Shown one piece after another: positions 29,101 to 38,666 of a DNA stretch of 64,000 nucleotides. Below the pieces are notes generated by a model. It did no database searches. It had not been told where the DNA came from and saw only the letters and a list, made by a program, of their open reading frames with translations. The DNA lies in NCBI RefSeq assembly GCF_900087055.1, contig NZ_LT575468.1:1178001-1242000 (forward strand). Direction: 5' to 3'. The stretch is from Plesiomonas shigelloides (GTDB lineage: Bacteria > Pseudomonadota > Gammaproteobacteria > Enterobacterales > CAMTGL01). Positions within the stretch are counted from its first letter, which is position 1, and every line of letters starts with the position of its first letter. The translations under genes and the position numbers were made by a program.

Positions 29101-29278
29101 GGCAGGCTTAGGGCTCCAAATGGAAAACGGTATATTTCACAGCGGTATATTTCACAATAGTCTGGTTAAGACTATCCGGTCAGGACTCGCGAAACAGCGC
29201 TATCACGGTTGGTTAAAGCGTTCGGCGAGTGACTGTGATTCACTATAGATTGTGCGTCGAATTGCTCATTATAGAGCG

Positions 29279-29311
29279 ACCGGCGCGACTGACCAGTTAA
29301 GTCGCGCCGGT
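29279..29311. other. Perfect 12-bp hairpin between dGTPase-family gene and sulP gene
   Basis: ACCGGCGCGACT (29279-29290) and AGTCGCGCCGGT (29300-29311) pair perfectly around a 9-base loop. It follows the dGTPase-family stop on the minus strand, but that strand has no T-run; the plus side has only ATTTTCT. It may be a weak terminator or an mRNA stabiliser. Confidence 0.5.
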
Positions 29312-29387
29312 ATTTTCTATGGTTATGTAACTGAATTTAAATTAATTACTGCGCGCTCTTCTGTATTGAGTTTTGCGTTCAGTGAAT

Positions 29388-30728
29388 TCAGTTATGTGGA
29401 TCAAAACTGAGCGTACTGGCCGGCGTAAAGAGTTGAATGTAGGTGCGCTGGGCAAAGCCATCGGTCATACCGGAGATATAATCGGTGATCACCCGCAGCC
29501 CAGAGTGACCTTCGGCGCGACTTTGTTGCCAGCGTTGACGCGTTCCTGGTGGTAATAAACGCTCGGGATCGGCGCTGAAAGCGTCAAACAATTCCATAAT
29601 TAGCTGTTGGCCGCGGTATTCCAGCATTTGCACTTCCGTTTTGCGCACCACAAAGTCGTTCACAAAGCGCACCAGAATCGAAATTACCTGTTGCAGCGGT
29701 GCCGGTAGCTGGGCATTCCACGCCAGTAGCGGTTCACTAAATAGCGGCTCATGCTGCAAGGTGATGCCGGTGATCAGGGCGTTAACCAGCGCGCCAATCG
29801 CATCTTTGCGTTTATGGTGCTCGCCACAGAACAATTTTTCGGTGATTGACGGCATATTTTCTTGGAACCAGGCGTCGTCAACGGCACTCAGGGCTTGATG
29901 TGCCGATTCCCACTGGGCGCGAGTGACAATCCCCATCACGATGGCATCTTCCAGATCGTGAATGCCGTAGGCGATATCATCGGCCAGCTCCATCAGGGAG
30001 CAATCCAGAGATTTAAAGCGCGTTTTGAGCGGTTCACTGGCGTTGCTGCGCGGCTCACGCATGGTGGCCAGATGGCGGCGATCATCGGCGGTTAGCGGCT
30101 CCAACACCCAATGAAACAGTCGCTGATCTTGATCGTACACGCCTTTAGCCGGTTTCCATTGGCTGGCTTTCAGATGACGAAAATCACTGACGGCAGGCGG
30201 TTGCAGTGTGGCGCGGGTTTGGCTTAACAGCGCCGGGTATTTCAGCAAGCCCAGCAGCGTGCGGCGCGCCAGATTCATGCCGTGCGATTCAGTGTACGGC
30301 TCTAAGCGGGTGACAATCCGAAAAGTTTGCGCGTTGCCTTCAAAGCCGCCGTGATCGCGCATCATGTAATTGAGCGCCACTTCACCGCCATGCCCGAACG
30401 GCGGATGGCCAATATCGTGCGCCAGACACAGGCACTCCATTAAGCTGTCAGGGGCGAGCAGGGCTTTTTGCTGCGGATATTTGCGCTTGAGCTGTGCGAC
30501 GATCCCAGTACCAATTTGCGCCACCTCTAACGAATGTGTCAGCCGCGTGCGGTAGAAGTCATTCATCCCAGCGCCGAGTACCTGCGTTTTGGCTTGCAGG
30601 CGACGAAACGCGGCCGAGTGCAAGATACGCGCACGGTCACGTTGGTAGGGGGAGCGATGGTCGTCGCGGCGGACTTTGTTCTCTTCGCCGTAACGGGCTT
30701 GCCATAAGGCGGTTGTGTCCGAAGTCAT
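29388..30728 (-). CDS. dGTPase-like HD-domain dNTP triphosphohydrolase
   Basis: A 446-residue HD-superfamily protein of the dGTP triphosphohydrolase family, cleaving dNTPs to deoxynucleoside and triphosphate. HD-domain elements are [31 protein letters not shown] (metal-binding His/Asp pair) and [18 protein letters not shown]. It resembles the approximately 440-residue class rather than E. coli Dgt (505). Members of this class have been shown in other bacteria to deplete dGTP on phage infection. The start ATG at 30726-30728 gives the family N-terminus; the open frame runs 66 codons further upstream without similarity. It is divergent from rsuA. Confidence 0.88.
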   Translation of the reverse strand: MTSDTTALWQARYGEENKVRRDDHRSPYQRDRARILHSAAFRRLQAKTQVLGAGMNDFYRTRLTHSLEVAQIGTGIVAQLKRKYPQQKALLAPDSLMECLCLAHDIGHPPFGHGGEVALNYMMRDHGGFEGNAQTFRIVTRLEPYTESHGMNLARRTLLGLLKYPALLSQTRATLQPPAVSDFRHLKASQWKPAKGVYDQDQRLFHWVLEPLTADDRRHLATMREPRSNASEPLKTRFKSLDCSLMELADDIAYGIHDLEDAIVMGIVTRAQWESAHQALSAVDDAWFQENMPSITEKLFCGEHHKRKDAIGALVNALITGITLQHEPLFSEPLLAWNAQLPAPLQQVISILVRFVNDFVVRKTEVQMLEYRGQQLIMELFDAFSADPERLLPPGTRQRWQQSRAEGHSGLRVITDYISGMTDGFAQRTYIQLFTPASTLSFDPHN

Positions 30729-31000
30729 CTCGCAGCCTGTTCTTAGTGGAATACGCTTTCTTATCAGAATCAATTCATTGCTGTCTGTCAACTTTATCGC
30801 CGATGTTCGCTGATGTTCGTCTTCATGATGGGTTTGGTATGCAGAGATGGGGCGTCGCAGCTGATTGTATTGAAGCCAATACTGCAACCGGATGAGTACG
30901 TTGCTAAAAGCCGTGATAAGGCGCAACTAACGCTGGGGGATTAGCGAGTGTGCGCTTATAATAACGCTCCTCATTCGACAGGCAATTTCAGAGATATCAC

Positions 31001-31702
31001 ATGCGACTGGATAAATTTCTTACCGAACAAACGGATATGACCCGTTCAATTGCAGGGCGCGAAATTCGGCGCGGAACGGTAACAGTAAACGGTGAGGTGG
31101 TGAAAAACAGCGCACTGAAATTGCAGCCGGACGATGCGGTGGAGTATAACGGTCATCCTTTGCAACAGCAGACCGGCCCGCGTTATTTCATGCTGCACAA
31201 GCCGCAAGGCTATGTCTGCTCCACTGAAGACCCGGATCATCCAACCGTGCTGTTTTTGGTCGATGAACCCGCAGTACACAAGCTGCATCCTGCCGGTCGT
31301 CTAGACATTGATACCACCGGTCTGGTGCTGCTGACCGATGATGGCCAGTGGTCGCACCGCATCACATCACCGCGCCATCACTGCGCGAAAACCTATTTGG
31401 TGACCTTGGCCGATCCTGTTGCGCCTGAAGTGATCGAGCAGTTTGCTGCCGGTGTACAACTGCGCAATGAGCCAGAGCTGACGCGCCCAGCGGTGCTGGA
31501 GTTGCTCGATGAGCACCATGCACGCCTGACCATCACCGAAGGTAAATACCATCAAGTGAAGCGGATGTTTGCCGCTACCGGAAATAAAGTGGTGGAGCTG
31601 CACCGCGAACGTATTGGCGGAATTGTACTGGATGCCGATCTGGAAGAAGGCGAGTACCGTCCGCTGACCGCACAAGAGATTGCCTCTGTCGGTCTGGAAT
31701 AA
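31001..31702 (+). CDS. rsuA: 16S rRNA pseudouridine(516) synthase RsuA
   Basis: A 233-residue pseudouridine synthase with an N-terminal S4 RNA-binding domain ([20 protein letters not shown]) and the catalytic motif [10 protein letters not shown], in which Asp102 is the catalytic aspartate as in E. coli Rsu[16 protein letters not shown] and [17 protein letters not shown] are further RsuA/RluB-type landmarks. It modifies U516 in helix 18 of 16S rRNA. It is followed 41 bases later by bcr, the E. coli neighbour. Confidence 0.96.
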   Translation: MRLDKFLTEQTDMTRSIAGREIRRGTVTVNGEVVKNSALKLQPDDAVEYNGHPLQQQTGPRYFMLHKPQGYVCSTEDPDHPTVLFLVDEPAVHKLHPAGRLDIDTTGLVLLTDDGQWSHRITSPRHHCAKTYLVTLADPVAPEVIEQFAAGVQLRNEPELTRPAVLELLDEHHARLTITEGKYHQVKRMFAATGNKVVELHRERIGGIVLDADLEEGEYRPLTAQEIASVGLE

Positions 31703-31743
31703 TCAGGTTTTGGATAACCTTACGCTAAAAAGAGTGAGATAAC

Positions 31744-32952
31744 GTGACGACGCACCCCCAACACGCCCACCATCCCTTGTTGATTTTTATCTTGGGTATG
31801 CTGGCGATGCTGACGCCGCTGGCCATCGACATGTACCTGCCCAGCTTGCCGACCATCGCGGCCGATTTGAATGTACCGGCAGGCTCGGTGCAGATGACCT
31901 TAACCGCCTATACCTTGGGTTTTGCGGTTGGCCAGCTGTTCCACGGTCCGGCAGCTGACAGCTTCGGACGTAAACCGGTCATTATTCTGGGCACGCTGCT
32001 GTTTGCGGTGGCCTCGCTGATGTGTACCCAACTGACCAGCATTGACTGGTTTATTGCTACTCGTCTGGTGCAGGGTTTTGCTGGCGCGGCCTCCGGTGTG
32101 GTGATCAATGCGCTGCTGCGGGATTTGTTCCACAAGGATGATTTCTCCCGCATGATGTCGATGGTGGTGCTGATCATGACTGTGGCACCGCTGCTGGCAC
32201 CGATGCTGGGTGGCTATTTGCTGGTGTGGTTTGATTGGCATGCTATCTTCTGGGTACTGACCATTGCGGCGGTGATTTGCTCGCTGTTGGTGTGGAGTTT
32301 TATCCCTGAAACCCTGACGGAAGATAAAAAGCAGCCGTTTAAGCTGCGCAGTACACTGGGGAATTTCAGCGCCTTGTTGCGTCAACGCCAAGTGCTGGGC
32401 TACATGCTGAGCGGGGCGTTCTCTTTCGCCGGGATGTTTACTTTCCTGACTGCCGGTTCGTTTGTTTATATCGATTTGCACGGCGTTGACCCGCAGCATT
32501 TCGGCTATTACTTCGGTCTGAACATCCTGTGTTTGATTGTGATCACCAGCATCAATGGGCGCTTTGTTAAGCGCAAAGGGGCGAACTTTATGATGAAGGT
32601 CGGCCTGTGGATCCAATTGGTGATGGGGGTGTGGCTGGTGGCCGGTGGCTTACTGGGCTTAGGCTTCTGGGCGTTGGTGAGTGGGGTTGCGGTGTTTGTG
32701 GGGGCGATTTCGATTGTCGGCTCAAACGCGATGGCGTCGATTTTGGAAGAGTTTCCGCATATGGCGGGCACGGCGTCGTCGGTCACCGGCACATTGCGCT
32801 TTGGTACTGGCGCTATCATCGGTTCGGCGGTCGCGGCGATGCCATCGGGCACGATTTGGCCGATGGTTGGCACTATGGCGGCTTGTGCGCTGGTGTCTAT
32901 CGCTTGTTACTACGGCATGGCCGTGCGCGGCACAGTGCACGCCAGTCGCTGA
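31744..32952 (+). CDS. bcr: Bcr/CflA-family multidrug efflux MFS transporter
   Basis: A 402-residue major facilitator with 12 predicted membrane segments. The N-terminus MLAMLTPLAIDMYLPSLP and the motif A region GPAADSFGRKPVI are typical of DHA1 drug/proton antiporters of the Bcr (bicyclomycin resistance) group. Adjacent to rsuA as in E. coli, so I name it bcr; actual drug range is unknown. It uses a GTG start at 31744 with a GAGTGAG ribosome-binding site. Confidence 0.93.
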   Translation: MTTHPQHAHHPLLIFILGMLAMLTPLAIDMYLPSLPTIAADLNVPAGSVQMTLTAYTLGFAVGQLFHGPAADSFGRKPVIILGTLLFAVASLMCTQLTSIDWFIATRLVQGFAGAASGVVINALLRDLFHKDDFSRMMSMVVLIMTVAPLLAPMLGGYLLVWFDWHAIFWVLTIAAVICSLLVWSFIPETLTEDKKQPFKLRSTLGNFSALLRQRQVLGYMLSGAFSFAGMFTFLTAGSFVYIDLHGVDPQHFGYYFGLNILCLIVITSINGRFVKRKGANFMMKVGLWIQLVMGVWLVAGGLLGLGFWALVSGVAVFVGAISIVGSNAMASILEEFPHMAGTASSVTGTLRFGTGAIIGSAVAAMPSGTIWPMVGTMAACALVSIACYYGMAVRGTVHASR

Positions 32953-32980
32953 TATTTTGGTCATCAATTCGCGGTAATCC

Positions 32981-33013
32981 TTAACGGCAGGCGGGTGAAG
33001 CCTGCCGTTTTTG
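32981..33013 (+). terminator. bcr terminator
   Basis: AACGGCAGGC-GGGTGAA-GCCTGCCGTTTTT hairpin 30 bases after the bcr stop. Confidence 0.92.
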
Positions 33014-33272
33014 TTTTTCGATTTTTCGCTTCAGTTTTCCCTCTTGTTTTTCCTTTTTTGCCTCGATGTGTGGCAGTAAATTGACGTCAAAAACCTTTCT
33101 GAAACTACGACATTTTTTGAATCCAAATTTGGCAGCGCCGTCACGCAGAAGTCTGTAATCTCTTTTTACAACTCCCGTAAAATAGAGCTGGTTTCCATTT
33201 ATGTATCCTGCAGTTCTGTGCCGGTCATGCTTTAGATAGCGGTTGGTTTCAGGTCTTATTCCCGGAGTTGTT
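33014..33272. other. Upstream region of the MATE exporter gene
   Basis: No gene seen. It contains the perfect 10-bp palindrome TTGACGTCAA (33081-33090), whose left part could also be a -35 box, in an otherwise T-rich stretch. Confidence 0.4.
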
Positions 33273-34685
33273 ATGTCTCATTCCCGCGCCGATTCTCTCG
33301 ATAGAGGTGTGCATATTGCCGTCTCTAATGCGGCTTTTTTCCGTCAGTTACTGACGGTGGCATTGCCTGTGGCGTTGCAGGTGGTGCTGTTCTCCTCACG
33401 AAGTTTGGTCGACATTGTGATGTTGGGGCAATTGGGTGAGGCGGATGTGGCCGCAATTGGGGTTGCGGGGCGGGCGATTTTCGTCACGACCTTGCTGGTT
33501 CTCGGCGTGTGTACCGGCGGCAGCATGTTGCTGGCGCAATATTGGGGGGCCGGCGATCGGGAAGGGATGAAGCGCACGGTGGCGCTTACGTTGATGATCA
33601 CCAGCGTAGTTGGCCTTGCCGGAGCGTCGGTGTTCTTGTTTATCCCTGAGCGCGTGATGGGGTTGGCGTCCAATTCGGTAGAAGTGATTGCGCTCGGGGC
33701 GTCATTTATGGAGATCACCTCCGGTAATATGTTGCTGACGGCGATCGGTGCCAGTTTTGCCGCTGGATTGCGTTCGATGCATCAGGCAGCCACCAGCACG
33801 GTATTCAGTGCCATCGGTATCAGTCTGAACATCTTTTTTAACTATGTGCTGATTTTTGGTCGTTTCGGTTTTCCGGCCATGGGCATTGTGGGCGCGGCGT
33901 GGGGAACCTTACTCAGCGCCCTGATTGAAGTCATCGCTCTGACGGCGTGGCTGTATTGGCGCAAGCACTTGTTGGCTTTCAGCTGGCAGGATATGCGGGA
34001 AAGTTTAAACCGCAGCGAAGTGGTGCGGCTGTTGAAACTGGCGATCCCGTTGATTGCCAATATGGTTATGTGGGCGGGTGGCGTGTTCTTGTATAACGCC
34101 ATTTTCGGCCATATCAGCACACAAGCGTTGGCGGCACTGACGGTGATGGCTCCGCTGGAGTCGTTGTGTCTGGCAATGTTAAACGGTATTGCTACCGGTG
34201 CGGCGGTGGTGATTGGTAATCAGCTCGGGGCGAGCCGTTTTGATTTAGCTTATCGGCAGGCGTGGCTTGCGACTGCGTTCTGTGTCGCCAGTGCCGTGGT
34301 GGTGGCGGTGGTCATGCTGTTGATTAAACAGCCGGTCTTGGCCCTATTCAGTGGGCTGCGCGGTCCAACGCTGGATCTGGCGTCGAGCTTTTACATCATG
34401 CTGTCAGTGGCGGTGCTGCTTAAAAGTGTGCCAATGCTAATGATTATTGGCGTTTTGCGAGCGGGCGGCGATATCAAATTCTGTTTCTATCAGGATGTGA
34501 TTGCGCAGTGGTTTATCGGCATTCCGCTGGTGGCATTTTTGGCTTTCTATACCGATGTGGGGTTGCAGTGGGTGTATCTGGCGATCTTCACCGAAGAAGT
34601 GGTCAAGATTATCGGTTGTTTCTTCCGTGTGCGTAGCCGCGCATGGATGAAAAATATGGTGCAAACGGCAGCAGTGGCCAGTTAA
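33273..34685 (+). CDS. MATE-family efflux transporter
   Basis: A 470-residue multidrug and toxin extrusion family protein with 12 predicted membrane segments in two halves; LVDIVMLGQLGEADVAAIGVAGR is a typical N-terminal MATE landmark and GIATGAAVVIGNQLGA the equivalent in the second half. Cation/drug antiport is expected from the family; substrates are unknown. The ATG at 33273 has GGAG five bases upstream and is preferred over the open frame start at 33243. It is not obviously in an operon. Confidence 0.9.
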   Translation: MSHSRADSLDRGVHIAVSNAAFFRQLLTVALPVALQVVLFSSRSLVDIVMLGQLGEADVAAIGVAGRAIFVTTLLVLGVCTGGSMLLAQYWGAGDREGMKRTVALTLMITSVVGLAGASVFLFIPERVMGLASNSVEVIALGASFMEITSGNMLLTAIGASFAAGLRSMHQAATSTVFSAIGISLNIFFNYVLIFGRFGFPAMGIVGAAWGTLLSALIEVIALTAWLYWRKHLLAFSWQDMRESLNRSEVVRLLKLAIPLIANMVMWAGGVFLYNAIFGHISTQALAALTVMAPLESLCLAMLNGIATGAAVVIGNQLGASRFDLAYRQAWLATAFCVASAVVVAVVMLLIKQPVLALFSGLRGPTLDLASSFYIMLSVAVLLKSVPMLMIIGVLRAGGDIKFCFYQDVIAQWFIGIPLVAFLAFYTDVGLQWVYLAIFTEEVVKIIGCFFRVRSRAWMKNMVQTAAVAS

Positions 34686-34886
34686 CGCCGAACAATCGCG
34701 CTCGGTGACTCTTAGCTCAAGTACGGTCGCGGACCATGAGTATCCGCACAATACAGTAGGTCAAATAGGCGACTCAGTTGCCTACGAACGCGGCCAGCTC
34801 GCTAGATATTGCGTTCAATAAATAGCGAGCTTAATTAGCGTTCTTTATGCGTGAATCGGCGTAATTCAGTACAGATCGAGGGAGAA

Positions 34887-36512
34887 TTACGCTAAGCGGA
34901 AGTGCGCCACGCTTTGTTGCAGGCGTGCGGCCAATTGGCCTAACTCATGGCAAGCTTCGGTGGTGTGATAAGCATCTTGCGCCACTGCGTTGGACGATTC
35001 ATTGATCCGCTCAATATTGCGATCCAACTCTTCCGATACCGCATCTTGTTCGCTACAGGCACTGGCAATCTGCAAGGCCATATCGGCGATCTGCGATACT
35101 GCTTCTTCGATCTGCTGGATCCCTTCGCTGGTATTACGACTTTGCGCTACGCAGTGACGGATCATCTCGCATGTCTGGCCGGTGACATCTTTCGCCTGAT
35201 TGGCTTTCGCCTGCAGGGTTTCGATGATCGCGATAATTTCACCGGTAGAAGCTTGAGTGCGGCCCGCCAAGGTACGGACTTCATCGGCTACAACTGCAAA
35301 TCCGCGGCCTTGCTCACCGGCTCGCGCGGCTTCAATTGCCGCATTCAGTGCCAGTAAGTTGGTTTGATCGGCGATGCTACGAATCACATCCACCACCATA
35401 TTGATCTGCGCCGATTCACGCTCCAGTTCGGTAACCAGTGAGCCGGCATGTTCGATTTCCTGCGCGACTTGCGTGATTTCATTGAGCGATTGGCGCACAT
35501 CCCGATTGCCCTGACGAGCCAGATCATTGGCGGCAGCCGCAGACTGAGAGGCGGTTTCGGTGTTATCGGCCACGTTAGCCACGGTAGCTTTCATCTCGGT
35601 CATCGCGGTGGCCACCAAAGAAATCTCGCGCTGCTGGTTCTGAATGCCGTTGGTGGTGTGTTCGGAGACGGTGTCGACAGATTCGATAGCCACGCCAAGT
35701 TGAGTGGCGGCGGTGACCACATCTTCAATGATGACACGCAAGTTATCTTGCATCTTCAGTGACGCTTTGGCCAATAGACCCAGCTCATCGTTACTCATGT
35801 AGCGGTTATCAAAGCGATGCGTCAGATTACCGGAGGCAATGGCGTTGGCTTGTTCCACCACCGCTTGCAGTGGTGGGCAAATTTGACGTGTTAAGAACAC
35901 GGTCATGCCCGCCATAAACAGCATCAGCAGGCCGATACTGCCGATATTAGCTTTGATGATCAGTGCGATTTTATCCAGCAAATCAGAGCGACTATCGCGA
36001 ACAAACGCCAGGTTGATCTGCACCAATTTGGCGATGGAATCTTCCATGTTATCGGACAGCTCACGTGATTGGATCAGGAGTTGCTGAGCTTGAGCGGTTT
36101 GTCCTTGCAGTACCAATTGTTCAAAGGTGTGTGATACGCGAATGTATTGCTGCCAGTCTTTACGAAACCGTTCGTAATGCGGACGCTCTTGATCTACCAC
36201 CGTACTGCCATAACTTTGCAGGTCTTGGTTTGTTTGCTCGATCTCCTGCATGATGGTATTGCGGCGCTTTTGCACTTGGGTGCCATCTTCCAGCAAGATG
36301 GCAAATTGATCACTGCGAATCGAAGTGATGTGGTTGCGCAAGGTTTCCACTGAAATAATGCTGGGGAGAACCGAGTCAGTAAAATCCAAAGAGCGATTTT
36401 GGATACCATGCAGGGCATGGCTTAAAAATAGCCCTAACATCATGCAGACGGCGGCGACAAATGAGAACACCAGGGCAATTTTTTTTCCTATTGAGATATT
36501 TTTATAAAACAT
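34887..36512 (-). CDS. Methyl-accepting chemotaxis protein
   Basis: A 541-residue chemoreceptor. It has a first membrane helix (about 12-34), a periplasmic four-helix-bundle type sensor (about 35-188), a second membrane helix (about 190-208), HAMP (about 210-265) and a cytoplasmic signalling hairpin whose tip region includes [20 protein letters not shown]. No pentapeptide tether for CheR is seen at the C-terminus (ends SVAHFRLA). The ligand is unknown. A sigma-28 flagellar-class promoter lies about 310 bases upstream, so it is probably co-expressed with motility genes. Confidence 0.93.
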   Translation of the reverse strand: MFYKNISIGKKIALVFSFVAAVCMMLGLFLSHALHGIQNRSLDFTDSVLPSIISVETLRNHITSIRSDQFAILLEDGTQVQKRRNTIMQEIEQTNQDLQSYGSTVVDQERPHYERFRKDWQQYIRVSHTFEQLVLQGQTAQAQQLLIQSRELSDNMEDSIAKLVQINLAFVRDSRSDLLDKIALIIKANIGSIGLLMLFMAGMTVFLTRQICPPLQAVVEQANAIASGNLTHRFDNRYMSNDELGLLAKASLKMQDNLRVIIEDVVTAATQLGVAIESVDTVSEHTTNGIQNQQREISLVATAMTEMKATVANVADNTETASQSAAAANDLARQGNRDVRQSLNEITQVAQEIEHAGSLVTELERESAQINMVVDVIRSIADQTNLLALNAAIEAARAGEQGRGFAVVADEVRTLAGRTQASTGEIIAIIETLQAKANQAKDVTGQTCEMIRHCVAQSRNTSEGIQQIEEAVSQIADMALQIASACSEQDAVSEELDRNIERINESSNAVAQDAYHTTEACHELGQLAARLQQSVAHFRLA

Positions 36513-36692
36513 AAATTACGGCGTGATCCTTAACGGCTGATTACCGGCATGCATAGCAAAGATCCTTGAAACATGGCCTCTCCACTCGGATAAGCGCATG
36601 TACATGCCTGGCAGACTACGAACAACAAAAACATAAAATAAAACCAACATAGTCACAGGCATTACGTGGGTAATGTGTATGTTTTATATGTA

Positions 36693-36714
36693 TTTGAGTC
36701 ATATTTGACTCAAA
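36693..36714. promoter_or_regulatory. Inverted repeat, possible operator
   Basis: TTTGAGTC and GACTCAAA form perfect 8-bp arms around a 6-base spacer in the AT-rich leader of the chemoreceptor gene. The binding protein is unknown. Confidence 0.35.
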
Positions 36715-36825
36715 TTATTATTTATCGCTATGACTGTTAAATTTAAAAATTAACATGCTGATTTTATTAAAATAATGTATTGGCTTATAAATAATAAAGA
36801 CACAATGACATCATTATGAACGGCC

Positions 36826-36852
36826 TTATCGGCATCTAATTGCATAGCTTTA
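36826..36852 (-). promoter_or_regulatory. Sigma-28 (FliA) promoter of the chemoreceptor gene
   Basis: On the minus strand TAAAGCTA-N11-GCCGATAA. The -10 element is a perfect match to the sigma-28 consensus, the -35 differs from TAAAGTTT at three positions at most, and the 11-base spacing is exact. Transcription would start near 36818, giving a leader of about 305 nt. Confidence 0.75.
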
Positions 36853-37053
36853 GCGTTATTTTTGCGCAATCGATATCGAAAAGACGTTTTAGATGGAATT
36901 GACGCTGTTTCGGTACAGCGCCAATGATTGCTGAGAGCAGAAGACTATCGAGAACAGGACTTCGCTTACCTTATGAGTTCAAAGAAAATCCAATAGGGCG
37001 GAAGCTGGAACACGATGTGTCTACGAGGTGACCTAGGAAGGTTCAAGCTGGCA

Positions 37054-37497
37054 TTATTGTGCGGCATTCCGAACGGTGGCTAGATCCGCCGTCATCTGCT
37101 TATTCAACCAGCAGTAGATAGATAACCGACTGGCTTCAAAATGCGGCTCAGGCAGTGCGGTGGGCTCAACCCAGCGCCAACCTTCACACTTGTGTGGCTC
37201 CAGATTTTGCGGCTCGCCCTCGGTATGGGCCAATAAGCAGACGGAAACGGTGTGTTTTCCTTCTTGCTGGAAGGTCTCTAAATTGTTGGTCAGGGCAATC
37301 ACTTGCGGGTTGCTGATGACCAAGCCGGTCTCTTCTGCCACTTCGCGAATAGCGCATTCGGCAAATGACTCGCCGGCCTCCAGATGTCCACCCGGGATAG
37401 ACCAGTAAGGGGCATGCTTAGCACTGCGTTTTCCCACCAAAATTTTTCCGTCTGCACGTTGCAAGATAACGCCGACGCCGACATAAGGCCGATTCAT
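37054..37497 (-). CDS. NUDIX hydrolase, NUDT15/MutT-like
   Basis: A 147-residue NUDIX enzyme. The NUDIX box GGHLEAGESFAECAIREVAEETGL fits the consensus GX5EX7REUXEEXGU. RPYVGVGVILQRADGKILVGKR and the Trp in EGWRWVE resemble nucleotide triphosphate diphosphatases of the NUDT15 group, which hydrolyse (d)NTPs, possibly oxidised ones. The substrate is not determinable. It is probably transcribed alone. Confidence 0.88.
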   Translation of the reverse strand: MNRPYVGVGVILQRADGKILVGKRSAKHAPYWSIPGGHLEAGESFAECAIREVAEETGLVISNPQVIALTNNLETFQQEGKHTVSVCLLAHTEGEPQNLEPHKCEGWRWVEPTALPEPHFEASRLSIYCWLNKQMTADLATVRNAAQ

Positions 37498-37688
37498 GAA
37501 CTATGTCCAACTCAAAATAAAACAATATTAAAATCATGCGCTTATTTTTTTATGCTGACAAGTTTGACGTGGCACTCGGATATCGGCGGCATTAATCGGT
37601 AAACTCTGGTGCTAACTCGCGGCTTTTTCCGCTTTATTTTTATTCAATCTGTTTTATTGACAGCGACTTATCAAAAGAGACATCGGAC

Positions 37689-38516
37689 ATGAATTTTGAG
37701 CACGTGATTGGTTTGGGTGTGGCCGGTAACTTTGCTGGGCATCTTGAGCAGGCAGGTGAGGCCAAAGATTTTGTGGCGGTGAAAGTGGCCGATGCCGTTG
37801 CTCCGAAAGCCATTTTCCCATTCTATGTACCGTCAGCAGATGCCGGTTTTTTGCAGACCTATCCCCTGTCGAGCGACCATATTGTGCCGCCAGCAGATGC
37901 CGATAATCTGCAAATTGAGCCAGAAGTGGCGTTGCTGTGTGATATTCACTATCAAGATGGGTTAGTGGTTGGCCTGACGCCTCGCTATTTCGCTGCCTAT
38001 AACGACTGCTCAATTCGTCGCCCGAATGCTCGTAAAATCAGTGAAAAGAAAAACTGGGGTCCATGCAGCAAGGGGATTTCCTCCACTTTGCTGGAGATTG
38101 ACCAATTTGCGCCAGGTGGCGTGATGGATGACTACCGGATTGGTTGCTATCTGGTGCGTGGCTCGGAAGTGTACCGCTATGGGGTTGATAGCCCAGTGGT
38201 GGAGTACAGCTATTTTCACCAGCGTCTGATTGACTGGTTGATTAACCAGATGAACTTCCAAAAAGATGAAGGCCCAGCCGAGAACATTGCGGAGCTGTTG
38301 AAAAAATCCGGTTATCCAACACAGGCACTGATCAGCATTGGCGCGACCCGTTATACCGAGTTTGGGGAAACCCATTTCCTGCGCCCTGGGGATCGCAGCG
38401 TGGTGGTGGTCTATAAAGGCTCTGCGTACAGCGCGCACGATATTGAAGAGAAAGTGCGTAACAACCAGCTGTCTGATGCTTTCCTGTCAGCCTTGGTGCA
38501 GCAAGTGGATGTGTAA
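37689..38516 (+). CDS. DUF5718-family protein, fumarylacetoacetate hydrolase-like
   Basis: A 275-residue protein I place in DUF5718. QIEPEVALLCDI resembles the metal-binding EPE/LxL motif of the fumarylacetoacetate hydrolase fold, and GLTPRYFAAYNDCSIR and NWGPCSKG also fit that fold (compare GPFLV/GKS regions). A metal-dependent hydrolase or decarboxylase-like role is possible but unproven. SD-like AGAGACAT lies upstream. It is monocistronic, with a terminator at 38537-38569, and converges on nfo. Confidence 0.75.
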   Translation: MNFEHVIGLGVAGNFAGHLEQAGEAKDFVAVKVADAVAPKAIFPFYVPSADAGFLQTYPLSSDHIVPPADADNLQIEPEVALLCDIHYQDGLVVGLTPRYFAAYNDCSIRRPNARKISEKKNWGPCSKGISSTLLEIDQFAPGGVMDDYRIGCYLVRGSEVYRYGVDSPVVEYSYFHQRLIDWLINQMNFQKDEGPAENIAELLKKSGYPTQALISIGATRYTEFGETHFLRPGDRSVVVVYKGSAYSAHDIEEKVRNNQLSDAFLSALVQQVDV

Positions 38517-38536
38517 GATTTAGCTGCACGAAGCAT

Positions 38537-38569
38537 TAAAAAGGGAGACCGCGAGAGTCTCCCTTTTTC
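38537..38569. terminator. Terminator after the DUF5718 gene
   Basis: AAAAAGGGAGAC-CGCGAG-AGTCTCCCTTTTT (one base offset), strong hairpin with T-run, and A-run on the other side. Confidence 0.93.
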
Positions 38570-38592
38570 TTTGCCTTTTTTCTGGCTCTATC

Positions 38593-38626
38593 TATTGGCT
38601 ATTGGCTATTGGCTATTGGCTATTGG
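38593..38626. repeat. 7-bp tandem repeat TATTGGC, four and a partial fifth copy
   Basis: TATTGGC is repeated head-to-tail at 38593-38620 without a mismatch, then TATTGG. It lies between the DUF5718 terminator and the end of nfo, outside coding sequence. Confidence 0.95.
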
Positions 38627-38666
38627 TGCTCGTGATTTCTCGCCAGCGGCACTTAGCCATTTATGC

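Larger units (their letters stand above)
36513..37053. other. AT-rich intergenic region between MCP and NUDIX genes
   Basis: About 540 bases without a gene. It contains the sigma-28 promoter of the chemoreceptor (36826-36852) and, in its presumed leader, a dyad TTTGAGTC-N6-GACTCAAA (36693-36714). Confidence 0.6.

Noticed and set aside
34796..34831. AGCTCGCTA ... TAGCGAGCT hairpin between MATE and MCP genes
   Set aside because: An 18-base loop and no T-run on either strand make it a doubtful terminator.
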